The notes under the pieces: generated by a model
The model's database searches: none
What the model was told of the DNA's origin: nothing
Seen by the model: only the letters and a program-made list of their open reading frames with translations
Translations under genes and position numbers: made by a program
Shown: positions 7,260 through 16,706 of the stretch, one piece after another
Layout: each line of letters opens with the position of its first letter
Position numbering within the stretch: the first letter of the stretch is position 1
From: Anaerolineales bacterium
GTDB taxonomy: Bacteria > Chloroflexota > Anaerolineae > Anaerolineales > Villigracilaceae
Assembly (NCBI GenBank): GCA_013140605.1
Contig: JABFSL010000004.1
Coordinates: forward strand, 1 to 64,000
Direction: 5' to 3'
DNA length: 64,000 bases

Positions 7260-8633
7260 ATGCCTAATGATTCGGGCAAGAAAGCCGTTTTACATAAGAA
7301 GCACGTTGCCCGCCTTCAACGTGAACAACAGCAAAGCCGCATTATTTTGTATGCTTTCATTGGCATTCTCGCCGCTGTTGTACTTTTGCTTGTATATGGA
7401 TATTTGGATATCAATTACTTCCAGCTTCAGAAACCTGTTGCGAAGGTTGGAGATACCGAAATCCTGGCAAGTCAATTTGAGCCGCGTGTGCGCATGCAGC
7501 GCCAGCAGATATTGTCACAATATAATCAATATGCACAATACGGCCAGTTATTTGGCATGGATGTGCAAACACAGTTAACTCAACTCGAAACCCAGCTCAA
7601 TTCACCGGAGACCATCGGTCAGTCTGTGCTTGACCAGATGATCAACGAACAATTGATACGCCTGGAAGCGGCCAAACGCGGCATTACAGTCAGCGATGCC
7701 GAATTGAGCGAGGCGAAACAAAGCTCATTCGCATTTTTTCCAAACGGTTCCCCCACCCCAACAGTGACTCCGACAGAGGTAACACTGCCTGAAGTTCCAG
7801 CGGAAGCGTATAAGGTCGTTACGAAAACACCGCTCCCAACCGCTACTTTGGAATTCACTGTAACACCTGAAGTTACAACCGGCACAGCTCAGGCGACCGC
7901 AACTGCGCAGCCATCCGCCACGCCGACTGCCACACTTGAACCGATCCCCACTGCAACCCAGGGACCTACCGCCACAGCCTCACCGACTGCCACACCCTAC
8001 ACATTGGAAGGTTTCAACACCGAGTTCAACAATGCGCAGGAAAGAATGCAGAAACTTGGTCTCAAGGAAAAGGATTATCTTGAATTCTTTGATCTCCAGA
8101 TATTGGAAAGAAAACTTCTGGATGAATTGACTGCCGATATTCCGCGTGTGGAGAAGCAGGTTTGGGCGCGTCACATTTTAGTGGCAGATGAAGTCACCGC
8201 TCTGACAGTGATCGAACGGCTCAATAACGGCGAAGACTTTGCAGTTCTGGCACAGGAATTATCCACTGACACTGGTTCCGCGCAAAATGGCGGAGACCTT
8301 GGCTTCTTTGGAAGCGGCGCAATGGTCGCAGAATTTGAGACCGCCACATTTGCCCTACAAAACCCGGGTGACTACACAACCACACCTGTCGCTTCTGATT
8401 TTGGCTTTCATATCATTCAGCTGATCGCCAAACAGGACCGCCCGCTGACAGCGGAACAATACGACACCGCGAAAAACAAAGTCTTCTCAGACTGGCTTAC
8501 CGCCGCCCGCGAAGAATATGGTGTTGAAACATTCGATCTGTGGAAGCAGCACATTCCCAGCGACCCGAACTTTAGCACTCTCGCAACTGACGCTGTGATC
8601 GCAGCTACAGGAACTGCCAAGGCAGCTCCGTAA
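7260..8633 (+). CDS. Membrane-anchored parvulin-type peptidyl-prolyl isomerase
   Basis: About 457 residues. A basic N-terminus and one membrane helix (about 28-48) are followed by a SurA/PrsA-like N-terminal chaperone region (about 58-165), a Thr/Pro/Ala-rich low-complexity stretch (about 166-250), the second chaperone part, and a PpiC rotamase domain (about 305-400) with the characteristic ARHILV, GGDLGFFG and GFHIIQL motifs. It would fold exported proteins outside the membrane. The Thr/Pro stretch splits the chaperone region in two, which is uncommon. The ATG at 7260 sits seven bases after AAGGAG; the in-frame TTG at 7254 is too close. Confidence 0.9.
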   Translation: MPNDSGKKAVLHKKHVARLQREQQQSRIILYAFIGILAAVVLLLVYGYLDINYFQLQKPVAKVGDTEILASQFEPRVRMQRQQILSQYNQYAQYGQLFGMDVQTQLTQLETQLNSPETIGQSVLDQMINEQLIRLEAAKRGITVSDAELSEAKQSSFAFFPNGSPTPTVTPTEVTLPEVPAEAYKVVTKTPLPTATLEFTVTPEVTTGTAQATATAQPSATPTATLEPIPTATQGPTATASPTATPYTLEGFNTEFNNAQERMQKLGLKEKDYLEFFDLQILERKLLDELTADIPRVEKQVWARHILVADEVTALTVIERLNNGEDFAVLAQELSTDTGSAQNGGDLGFFGSGAMVAEFETATFALQNPGDYTTTPVASDFGFHIIQLIAKQDRPLTAEQYDTAKNKVFSDWLTAAREEYGVETFDLWKQHIPSDPNFSTLATDAVIAATGTAKAAP

Positions 8634-8659
8634 AGTTCCAGCGCAACAAATGCAACATA

Positions 8660-8692
8660 AAAGCCCATCTCAATTTTGAGGTGGGCTTTTTC
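8660..8692. terminator. Bidirectional terminator between parvulin gene and smc
   Basis: AAAGCCCA-T-CTCAA pairs with TTGAG-G-TGGGCTTT and is followed by a T-run; on the other strand the A-rich flank serves smc. It separates two convergent genes. Confidence 0.8.
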
Positions 8693-8731
8693 GTTCTCTG
8701 TGATTCTGCCTTTCGCTTTCTGCCTTCCGCC

Positions 8732-11700
8732 TTACGTTCGCTTCAACATATCATCAGTAACCTGGTCAAGCCTCAGGCTGATTACCTGACTCGCAGAGTC
8801 GCGTCCCATTGTCACACCGTAAATCACATCCGCGGCCTGCACGGTATTGCGGTTATGTGTGATGATAATGAACTGCGTATCCTTGCTCAAATCCACCAAC
8901 AGGTCACGGAAGCGGCCAACGTTGGCTTCGTCGAGCATCGCGTCCACTTCATCCATCACGCAGACGGGTGTGGGCGAAACTTTAAGCAAAGCAAATACCA
9001 ACGCAATCGCTGTCAAACTTCTTTCACCGCCGGAGAGCAAGGCCAAACCCTGTTCACGACGACCCGGCAGACGCGCCTCAATTTCAATACCAGTTTCTAC
9101 AAGATTTTCGGGATCGGTCAACGCAAGTCGGGCGGAACCTCCGCCAAATAAACGCACAAATGTCTCGCGGAATTGTTTGTCCACCGCATCGAAGGTACGG
9201 ACAAATTCCCGTATGGTGATCTCATCCAATTCAGCGACCACATGCTTCAAGTCAATTTCGGCTTTTCGCAGATCTTCGATCTGAGTTTTCATGAACGCAT
9301 AACGTTCACTTTCCTGGTCATATTCCATTTTCGCGTCAGGGTTGATCGGCCCCATGCGGCGCAATTGCGTGCGGTAATGCGTCAACTGTTCTTCAGTCTC
9401 AGGTAAAAGTTCAGTTACCACAGGCAGTTGTTCTACCATACCATCCAAAGGTAACGGCACTGGACCAGAAACATCCACCGCATAATCAAACATCACCAGA
9501 CCAAAATCATCGGTGATCTTTTGGTGCAGGCTTTCCAACGCTTCCTGTTTACGGGTCTGCTCCAATTGCACCTGACCAAACGCGCGCTCCGCATTTGCAA
9601 AGATTCTCTGCGCATTGGATTCTGATTCCTGCAAACGTGTTTCTTCCTGCTCCGCTGTTTCAAGATCCTTCTCAGCAGGCTCGATCTGAATTCGCATTGC
9701 TTCGATCTGACCGTGCAAGCCAGATTCATTCTCACGCAAATTATTTTTTTCAGCATCAAGACCATGCAGTGAATTTTCAGCATCCTGCAACCGCGACGCC
9801 AATTCCACGCGGCGCGAATCCAAACGCATGATCTCTTTCGCGCGCTCGTCTTTTTTCGCAATCGCACCCGCCGCACTTTGTTCAGCCACAGCCGCGCGTG
9901 TACTCCAATATGAATTCTGTTCCTGCAATTCATCCGCCGCCATCTCAGCCAGCCTGGCGGAAATATCCTTCAATTGCAACTGCGCTTCCGAAGAGAGTCT
10001 CTCCACTTCGGTTTGAGATTCAATCAATCTTTGTTGGATCGAAGCAGATTCCCGCGCCTCGGATTCCAACTGTGTCAATTGGTTTTTCTGCCACTCAAGC
10101 TGACGCTGTGTCGATTCAGACTCCAGCCCGGCCTGCTGCTCGTTCTCTTGAGTTTCCCCTAATCTGACGCGGGCTTCGCGCGCATCCGACTCGGCTTGCA
10201 TCAATTCACGCTGCGCCCCCGCCAGTTGATTGGATAATCTCTCGACCGCATCATTTGAATCAGCGATCAGTGCAAGCAACCCATTCACAGCGGATTCGAA
10301 TTCCCGTTTTTGGCGCGGCCTGCTCAAGGCGGAGGATGAAGCGGTCTTCCCAGCGATAATCAATCCGTCGCCGCGGAAAACTTCCCCACGCAGAGTCACC
10401 ACTCGCGCATGAATCGGCAAATCCTTTATAAGCCTGCGTGCAGAAGTTCTGTCACGCGCAATTAAAGTTTGCCCCAACACCAGACGAACCGCACCGCGTA
10501 ATTCATCCGGTGCGTTGACAAGTTCAGAGGCAACGCCAAGCAATTCGTCAGAGATCTCCGAGGTCTTTAAGACCTCGGAGATCTGAATAATCGGCAATAA
10601 AGCTGCCCGTCCAACATCATTGGCTTCGAGCAAACCCAACGCATCTTCAAGTTGATTCGCGTCCAGTAGAACTGCATCCAGCGTATCACCCAACGCGGCG
10701 GCGATGGCAATTTCAAGATCAGCGGGCACGTCCAGTGCGGCGCTCAAAGCACCGCGCGCACCAGTGAGTTTGGACTGCCGCGCGGCATCCAATAAATAGC
10801 GCGCGCCTTCGGCATAACCAGCCAACGACTGCTCAGATTGTTCAAGCACTTCAAGCTGAGCTTTCAAACGTGAATGATCTGACTCTTCCTTCGTGCGTTT
10901 TTCAAGCGCTTCACGCCGCTCGCGATCAATTGCGGCGACTTCATTTTTCTTATTGATGACTTTTTCTTCGGCATCCTGCAAAGCAAAATTCGCCAACTCA
11001 CGTGCTTCGTGAGCGGAATCAAATTGCGTTTTGGCCTTGGCCGCAAGGTTCTCGCCTTTTGCAATCGCAGATTTTGTCTGTTCGATCTTTTGTGATTGCA
11101 ATTCAAGCCGTGATTTCAATTCATCCAGACGCGCGTGATTCTCGGCGCGCTGTTGGCTGAGATGCTCAATTTGAGCGTGGATGTCTGCAAGTTGTTCTTC
11201 CTGCGCGGCGCGTTCAGATTGACGGGATTGCAAAGAGTTCTGCGCGTTTGAAAGCTGTTGTTTCGCTTCTTCGTATTCGCTTTGAATACGTTCCAAATCC
11301 TGTACGGCTTCCCCATAGCGTGTGTTCGCAAGATGCAATTCATCCGACGCATGTTCCTGGTCGGAAAGAATGGATGCCTGTGTATTCGTCAAAGCGCGGC
11401 GGCGTTCTTCAAGAACAGCCAGTTCGCGGCTGATGGCTTCACGACGATTATGCAATTCTGCAGACTGGCGATGCCATCCATTCAACTGCGCCCGCAGCCC
11501 AGAAAGCCGCTCGCGGAAGGATAAATATTCCGCCTGTGTTTTTTCGTGAACCGCACGAGCATCGCGCACACGCACTTCCTGAGTGCGCACCGTCTCGCGG
11601 ATATCGGTCAGGTCGCGTTGAGCGCGATGCCAGTGAAAGCCATACCAGTCGAGCAGGACATTTTTCAAGTCCGCTTGAGCGCGGGCAAAATCAATGGCGC

Positions 11701-12337
11701 GCTTGGCCTGCCGCTCCAAACTGCGGATGCGCGGTTCAAGTTCGGCCATAATATCGAGCACGCGTTCCAAATTGCGTTCGGTATTCTCAAGGCGCTTCAA
11801 GGCATCATCGCGACGGGAACGATATAACCCAACACCGGCGGCCTCTTCGAACAAACGACGGCGGTCATCAGCCTTCAAAGCGAGGGAAGCATCCACCAAG
11901 CCTTGACCAAGGATGGTATAGGTCCGCTCGCTTAGGCCAGCCTGCGCCAGCAATTCATTCATCTCGCGCAAACGCACATGCTGACCATTTAATAAATAAT
12001 CATTATGTCCATCACGGTGCGCATACCGCGCCAACGCAACTTCAGAGAAATCAACGGGAAGCCATTGCTCAGTGTTATCGAAGGTGATCGTAGCCTGTGC
12101 CATGCCAGCCCGCGCGCGGTGTTCGGAACCGGAGAAGATCATGTCCTCTGTTTTCTTGCCACGCAGCAGCAAATACGATTGCTCACCCAACACCCAGCGC
12201 AGAGAATCGGCAATGTTCGATTTTCCAGAACCGTTCGGCCCAACGATCGCGGTAATTCCGCTCGCAAACTCAAAGACTGTACGCGACGCGAAAGTTTTGT
12301 ATCCTTGCAGTTCAAGTGATTTTAGACGAAGAGGCAT
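8732..12337 (-). CDS. smc: Chromosome segregation protein SMC
   Basis: A 1201-residue SMC ATPase. The Walker A GPNGSGKS is at residues 33-40, long coiled coils run at about 165-500 and 670-1000, the hinge lies at about 510-650, and the C-terminal head carries the signature LSGGERSLTA and Walker B VCVMDEVDAMLDE. As a homodimer it entraps and extrudes DNA with ScpA/ScpB, which are not in this window. The hinge contains a perfect DNA palindrome (10552-10584) read in frame as part of the protein. rnc lies upstream on the same strand across an 86-base gap filled by a repeat; an smc-rnc pairing is common in bacteria. Confidence 0.97.
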   Translation of the reverse strand: MPLRLKSLELQGYKTFASRTVFEFASGITAIVGPNGSGKSNIADSLRWVLGEQSYLLLRGKKTEDMIFSGSEHRARAGMAQATITFDNTEQWLPVDFSEVALARYAHRDGHNDYLLNGQHVRLREMNELLAQAGLSERTYTILGQGLVDASLALKADDRRRLFEEAAGVGLYRSRRDDALKRLENTERNLERVLDIMAELEPRIRSLERQAKRAIDFARAQADLKNVLLDWYGFHWHRAQRDLTDIRETVRTQEVRVRDARAVHEKTQAEYLSFRERLSGLRAQLNGWHRQSAELHNRREAISRELAVLEERRRALTNTQASILSDQEHASDELHLANTRYGEAVQDLERIQSEYEEAKQQLSNAQNSLQSRQSERAAQEEQLADIHAQIEHLSQQRAENHARLDELKSRLELQSQKIEQTKSAIAKGENLAAKAKTQFDSAHEARELANFALQDAEEKVINKKNEVAAIDRERREALEKRTKEESDHSRLKAQLEVLEQSEQSLAGYAEGARYLLDAARQSKLTGARGALSAALDVPADLEIAIAAALGDTLDAVLLDANQLEDALGLLEANDVGRAALLPIIQISEVLKTSEISDELLGVASELVNAPDELRGAVRLVLGQTLIARDRTSARRLIKDLPIHARVVTLRGEVFRGDGLIIAGKTASSSALSRPRQKREFESAVNGLLALIADSNDAVERLSNQLAGAQRELMQAESDAREARVRLGETQENEQQAGLESESTQRQLEWQKNQLTQLESEARESASIQQRLIESQTEVERLSSEAQLQLKDISARLAEMAADELQEQNSYWSTRAAVAEQSAAGAIAKKDERAKEIMRLDSRRVELASRLQDAENSLHGLDAEKNNLRENESGLHGQIEAMRIQIEPAEKDLETAEQEETRLQESESNAQRIFANAERAFGQVQLEQTRKQEALESLHQKITDDFGLVMFDYAVDVSGPVPLPLDGMVEQLPVVTELLPETEEQLTHYRTQLRRMGPINPDAKMEYDQESERYAFMKTQIEDLRKAEIDLKHVVAELDEITIREFVRTFDAVDKQFRETFVRLFGGGSARLALTDPENLVETGIEIEARLPGRREQGLALLSGGERSLTAIALVFALLKVSPTPVCVMDEVDAMLDEANVGRFRDLLVDLSKDTQFIIITHNRNTVQAADVIYGVTMGRDSASQVISLRLDQVTDDMLKRT
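10552..10584. repeat. 33-bp perfect palindrome inside the smc hinge
   Basis: AGATCTCCGAGGTCTT (10552-10567) is the exact reverse complement of 10569-10584. Its length equals 11 codons and leaves the smc frame open, encoding the segment around SEVLKTSEIS. The same GACCTC-CGAG core forms palindromes at 46438-46472 and a half-copy at 48938-48957, so this is an interspersed repeat that lies in coding DNA. Confidence 0.9.
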
Positions 12338-12371
12338 GTTTTAATTTTCGATTTCCGATTTTGGATTTTAT

Positions 12372-12417
12372 GTGGTCTCGATACGCCCCGCAAAAGCACG
12401 CGGGGCTACTCGACCAC
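12372..12417. repeat. Palindromic intergenic repeat between smc and rnc
   Basis: GTGGTC(T)CGATACGCCCCGC pairs with GCGGGGCTACTCGACCAC around a short A-rich loop. It fills the gap between the rnc stop and the smc start. No T-run; probably an interspersed repeat that may also act as an mRNA stabilising stem. Confidence 0.75.
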
Positions 12418-12423
12418 CAGTAT

Positions 12424-13134
12424 TTACAACACACCCAAATTATTCAGCGCATCATGTGCGGCGGCATGTTCAGCATAACTTTTATTTGTGCCTTTGCCAG
12501 AGCCTTTTATTTCACCAGCAATTTCCACAACCATTTCAAAGGTAACCGCGTGGTCGGGTCCGCTTGTGCCAACCACGCGATAGTGGATGGTACCAAGTTT
12601 GTGTGATTGCACATATTCCTGCAATTGACTTTTTGAATCACTGATCTCATCCAGGACAGGGCCGCGAGCTTCATCCAAAATTGGATTAACGAACGCATCC
12701 ACCGCACCGAGGCCTGAGTCTAAAAACAAAGCGCCGACCAGCGCCTCGAAAGTAGAACCAAGCAAATTGTCCCGGTCATGACCGCCCGAAGAAGCCTCTC
12801 CCCGCCCAAGCCGAAGTGCGCGTCCCAAATCCAACTTGCGCGCAAATTTTGCCAACTGTTCATTGCGGACCAGTGCGGAGCGCATTTTTGTCAGGTTGCC
12901 TTCGGGCAATTCAGGAAAACGGTGATACACCCACGCGCCAACAATGAAATCCAATACAGCATCGCCGAGGAACTCAAGGCGCTCGTTATCTTCCACCGCT
13001 TCGGGATGCTCATTGACATAAGAACGGTGAGTCAGGGCACGCGTCAGCAAAGCTAAATTGGAAAAGGACAGACCCAGCCGTCGGCTTAGGTCAGATGCGG
13101 GTTCTATATCCCGCGCATTGAAATTAAATGTCAC
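12424..13134 (-). CDS. rnc: Ribonuclease III
   Basis: About 236 residues from a GTG at 13134 with GGAGG five bases upstream; a GTG at 13185 would add 17 unconserved residues. The catalytic domain carries the signature NERLEFLGDAVLD with the metal-binding acidic residues, and a second acidic cluster in LLGSTFEALVGALFLD. The C-terminal double-stranded RNA-binding domain begins near DSKSQLQEYVQ and ends in AAHDALNNL. It cuts double-stranded RNA during rRNA maturation and mRNA turnover. Located directly upstream of smc. Confidence 0.95.
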   Translation of the reverse strand: MTFNFNARDIEPASDLSRRLGLSFSNLALLTRALTHRSYVNEHPEAVEDNERLEFLGDAVLDFIVGAWVYHRFPELPEGNLTKMRSALVRNEQLAKFARKLDLGRALRLGRGEASSGGHDRDNLLGSTFEALVGALFLDSGLGAVDAFVNPILDEARGPVLDEISDSKSQLQEYVQSHKLGTIHYRVVGTSGPDHAVTFEMVVEIAGEIKGSGKGTNKSYAEHAAAHDALNNLGVL

Positions 13135-13310
13135 AGGGGCCTCCCGGAACTCAGGGAGCGCCAAACCCCACCATCCCCCTTCCACATTTTATGAGGAGGT
13201 AGAGTCTCGCGTTCCATCAGTTCCAAATTTTGAACGGGCTGAATTGTAACCTGAATTTTTGGGGAAAGTGATATTTTAAGATAAAATACGAAATCTTATC
13301 GGAGGGCACT

Positions 13311-14255
13311 GTGACCGAAATCAGCAATGAAACACGTTTTTTACATGCTATTGAAATTGGACTGGGTGCCTGGCAATGGGGCGACCGCGTCGTCTGGGGA
13401 TATGGGCAAACGCACACAGATAAAGAGCTTCGTGAACTATTTGACGCTTCGCTCAACCTCGGCGTTCGATTCATTGATACCGCTGAAATTTATGGCTCCG
13501 GCTATTCTGAAAGATTGCTTGGTAAATTCATAAAGGAAACTGAACAGCCTGTATTGGTGGCGACCAAATTCTTTCCGTGGCCGTGGAGATTTACAAAAGG
13601 ATTCCTTCCACGAGCGCTGAAAGGCAGCCTGGAACGCCTGGGATTGGACTCTGTGGATTTGTATCAAATCCACTGGTCTTCAGTAACGATGACTCCCGAA
13701 ACCATGATGGAAGGCATGGTGGAATGTATCAAGCGCGGGCTGACCCGCACCGTGGGCGTATCCAACTTCGGCGAGAAGCGCATGATACGCGCTTACTCAA
13801 CACTCGCGCAACATGGAATCCCACTGGCTTCCAATCAAGTGCATTACAGCCTGCTGAGCCGCGAGGTGGAAAAGAACGGCACGCTGGCGCGCTGCAAGGA
13901 ACTCGGCATTCGCCTGATCGCATACTCTCCGCTCGAAAAAGGATTGCTGACAGGAAAATACTCAACGGCGAATCCCCCGCCCGGTGTGCGCGGTTCTCAA
14001 TACGCGGAATTGCTCAAGAAGCTTCCGCCGGTTATAAAATTGCTTACAGATATTGGTCACGATCATGAAAATAAAACCGTATCGCAAGTTGCATTAAATT
14101 GGCTGATCTGCAAAGGCGCACTCCCGATACCGGGCGCTAAAAATTTAAAGCAGGCAGAAAATAACGCAGGCGGCGCAGGCTGGCGCTTGACCGAAAAAGA
14201 AGTAACCAGACTGGACGAAGCCACAGATAATATCCGCGAATATTCAAAGAGCTAA
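13311..14255 (+). CDS. Aldo/keto reductase
   Basis: A 314-residue TIM-barrel NAD(P)H oxidoreductase. The catalytic tetrad is visible: Asp and Tyr in FIDTAEIYG, Lys in VATKF, and His in YQIHW. The IPGAKNLKQAENNAG segment near the C-terminus is the cofactor phosphate-binding region. Members reduce aldehydes or ketones; the substrate here is not predictable. It starts with GTG, eight bases after GGAGGG. It is divergent from rnc, with an A+T-rich promoter-like stretch between. Confidence 0.93.
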   Translation: MTEISNETRFLHAIEIGLGAWQWGDRVVWGYGQTHTDKELRELFDASLNLGVRFIDTAEIYGSGYSERLLGKFIKETEQPVLVATKFFPWPWRFTKGFLPRALKGSLERLGLDSVDLYQIHWSSVTMTPETMMEGMVECIKRGLTRTVGVSNFGEKRMIRAYSTLAQHGIPLASNQVHYSLLSREVEKNGTLARCKELGIRLIAYSPLEKGLLTGKYSTANPPPGVRGSQYAELLKKLPPVIKLLTDIGHDHENKTVSQVALNWLICKGALPIPGAKNLKQAENNAGGAGWRLTEKEVTRLDEATDNIREYSKS

Positions 14256-14283
14256 AAAATCCAAACGCCACCATAAATGCATT

Positions 14284-15435
14284 ATGAAAAGAATAAGAAA
14301 CATTACTTTCTTTCTATTTATTCTATTATCTGGTTGCACATTCTCGAATGGGGTTGAGCCATCTCCAGCAGCAATTGGCACTCAAATGATACAGTCTTTG
14401 AGCACGCCAACAGCTAATTTAGCAACTACACAGGAGTCCCAAAAATCCTGTAATTTATCGGGTGGTGTGTTGCCCGTAAAATCTGAGGGAAAAATTATCT
14501 TCCAAGTGCCTGATATGAGTCCTGATATGGGATTATATTTTTATGATGTGCAGGATGGACAAAAATATATTATTCCTAATACAGAAGGGGCATTTAATCC
14601 TTACGTTGCTTCTTCGCCTGATCACGAGAAGGTAGCCTTCTTTGACATCAAAAGTGGAAATGTAGTTATTATTTCAGCCGATGGGACTCCAACAGAATTA
14701 ATAACGAAGGATAAAATTGACGGGGTATTTTATGGGTGGCTAGACAACAACAATATAATCTTCGTTGAGCGTTCCCATTTTGATGGATCTATTATTACCC
14801 TTGATAGCAATACTGGAAATGTGGATGAAACCACTACAGGGTTGCATGATCTATTTTCACTGGGCCCGAATAATTGGTATGCTGGAGGCGACCAACCATC
14901 GGTCATTTTCGACTCCACACTTAGTCGCATGGTTTATTTGAGCGGGGAACTTCCCGGAGAAAGTATAGGAAAGTGGGGGTTTATCATGCGTGATCGTAAT
15001 ACACAAAACGTACTTTGGAGTAGATCATCTGCTGATCTTGGGACTAAGCCCAAATGGTCGCCAGATAATGAGTATATTGCTGTTGCGGCAGGCAACAAAA
15101 AGATTTACATTATTAATAAAAATGGCGAGGAAATAAAAGAAATAGATACTGCTGATACTGGGGCAACTTTGATTGAGTGGTCACCCGATGGAAAGAAATT
15201 GAGTTATGTGTTCTTTAATTACAATGAAAAGCTGGTAGTTTACGATCTTGCATCAGATCAAGCTCAACAATATACTGTTCATCAAGAAACAGGACGTATT
15301 GTCTGGTCGCCAGATTCAAAGCAAATAGCAACTGCTGGCTCTCTTGTAGATCTTTCAACGAACTGTGTATTTACCATAAACGCTGACAATCAATCCGAAC
15401 CGAATCCATTAGCATGGTTGGTTGAATCACCATAA
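14284..15435 (+). CDS. Lipoprotein with WD40-like (PD40) beta-propeller repeats
   Basis: A 383-residue exported protein. The signal peptide ends in the lipobox LSGC (Cys about residue 18). A Ser/Thr-rich linker is followed by several propeller blades with the PD40 pattern 'WSPD.k.ia' (for example KWSPDNEYIAVAAGNKKIYIIN and EWSPDGKKLSYVFFN). Such TolB-like propellers usually mediate protein-protein contact; no enzyme residues are apparent. The gene is noticeably richer in A+T than its neighbours, which could indicate later acquisition. It lies 28 bases after the aldo/keto reductase gene. Confidence 0.75.
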   Translation: MKRIRNITFFLFILLSGCTFSNGVEPSPAAIGTQMIQSLSTPTANLATTQESQKSCNLSGGVLPVKSEGKIIFQVPDMSPDMGLYFYDVQDGQKYIIPNTEGAFNPYVASSPDHEKVAFFDIKSGNVVIISADGTPTELITKDKIDGVFYGWLDNNNIIFVERSHFDGSIITLDSNTGNVDETTTGLHDLFSLGPNNWYAGGDQPSVIFDSTLSRMVYLSGELPGESIGKWGFIMRDRNTQNVLWSRSSADLGTKPKWSPDNEYIAVAAGNKKIYIINKNGEEIKEIDTADTGATLIEWSPDGKKLSYVFFNYNEKLVVYDLASDQAQQYTVHQETGRIVWSPDSKQIATAGSLVDLSTNCVFTINADNQSEPNPLAWLVESP

Positions 15436-15441
15436 AAATCC

Positions 15442-16293
15442 TCATTCGTGTAACCCATGCTCCGAATCAAACACATGTGAATGCATATTCGCAATCCATT
15501 GTTTGCCATCCTCGGTCAAACGTAAGTATTGCAGAGCGTCCTGTATAAAGGGATTGACGCTCTTCCAATAAAACGAAGCATAATTCTTGCGCAGGTCATT
15601 TGGCGCATGATAACCAAAGGTTTCATTCAACCCCAACTCATGGAATTCATAGAACAAGGCTGGAACCTTGCGCAGATAATCGGGGTCGCCCAACTGACCG
15701 ACAAAATCCGCCGCGCGCACCAGGCCGCCAAATCCTTTTGTGTCTTGATATAGTTCGCCATTAGGCGACGGGAAGCGGGTCATCTCAATATACGAAGCGA
15801 TCAAATCTGTATCCAATTGCTTTGTCATATCCTGAAGAAGCCCCGTTTCAAACCGTTCACGCACAAACAACTTACTGCGATCCACATGATAAGGCGTAAG
15901 CGCAACATCCGTGCCTTCGGGTGAAATAAAAACAGTTTCATTCCCAACCCCTGTGGCAAAGGTATCGTTCAGGTCATATCTACAAACCCCTTTGACATAT
16001 CCAATATCATGGCACAATACCGCGATCATAAAGTGCATCCAGTCACGTGGAGTCACGCCGCCCTCGCGCAAATGTTTTCCCTCAATGATCGCCTGCCCCG
16101 CCAGCGAAACCATAATTGTATGGTCCACATCATGAAAGAGCGCATCCGAGTTCGCAATATTCTCGAGCGCCAGCCGTCCGCACCAGGCCACGATGCGGCC
16201 AAAATCCTGATCAATATCCCCATACGTTCTTTGATAGGCCGTGTTCAACTGCTCGACAAAAACATCAATGGTAAGTTCCTGCCAACTGATCAT
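15442..16293 (-). CDS. HD-domain phosphohydrolase
   Basis: About 283 residues from the ATG at 16293 (GGGAG just upstream; a TTG at 16305 overlaps that site). The HD metal ligands can be seen: the first His in LFHDVDHTIMV, the HD pair in VLCHDIGY, and the final Asp in VRAADFVGQLGDP. HD enzymes hydrolyse phosphoester bonds, often of nucleotides, but this member's substrate is unknown. It converges on the PD40 lipoprotein gene with only six bases between stops. Confidence 0.85.
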   Translation of the reverse strand: MISWQELTIDVFVEQLNTAYQRTYGDIDQDFGRIVAWCGRLALENIANSDALFHDVDHTIMVSLAGQAIIEGKHLREGGVTPRDWMHFMIAVLCHDIGYVKGVCRYDLNDTFATGVGNETVFISPEGTDVALTPYHVDRSKLFVRERFETGLLQDMTKQLDTDLIASYIEMTRFPSPNGELYQDTKGFGGLVRAADFVGQLGDPDYLRKVPALFYEFHELGLNETFGYHAPNDLRKNYASFYWKSVNPFIQDALQYLRLTEDGKQWIANMHSHVFDSEHGLHE

Positions 16294-16384
16294 AATCGCT
16301 CCCAAGGTGTTAAAATGGACGGGGATAATTTTTTAACAGTTTACCAGAAAGACAAACCAGGATTCATAAGGACTGCATGATAGG

Positions 16385-16684
16385 ATGACACACTCCCGAA
16401 CATTTCTCAACGGATTCTTGATCGGACTCTTCATCATGATCCTCGCGAATCTTTTTGCCGCGCATCTTCTCTCTGACTGCGGCCTGCCAGCTTTACTAGG
16501 GGCAGATTTCTGCGCTGACGATATTTCCCGTGCGGGCTTTCCACTCGTTTTCTTCGAGCAGGGCGGTTTTGCATATCGAAGCATATTCAACCTCCCTTAT
16601 CTTGCTCTTGATATTTTTATCGGTCTCGATTTCGCCATCCTCTGCGGGTTTATTGCCCGCTGGAACGAAAAGCGAAATCAATAA
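16385..16684 (+). CDS. Small membrane protein of unknown function
   Basis: A 99-residue protein with two hydrophobic helices (about 8-29 and 68-89) and a Cys-containing loop (CGLPALLGADFC) between them on one face of the membrane. I do not recognise the family. It lies 22 bases upstream of the DUF3592 gene and probably shares its transcript. Confidence 0.6.
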   Translation: MTHSRTFLNGFLIGLFIMILANLFAAHLLSDCGLPALLGADFCADDISRAGFPLVFFEQGGFAYRSIFNLPYLALDIFIGLDFAILCGFIARWNEKRNQ

Positions 16685-16706
16685 CTTTATAGAACAGGAG
16701 ACTCTT

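Noticed and set aside
12001-12344. Plus-strand open frames opposite smc and ftsH
   Set aside because: They are shadows of strongly coding genes on the other strand, with no ribosome site or recognisable family.
14284-15435. PD40 lipoprotein as a TolB of a Tol-Pal system
   Set aside because: No tolQRA or pal genes are near, and the lineage style suggests no typical outer membrane; only the propeller fold is supported.
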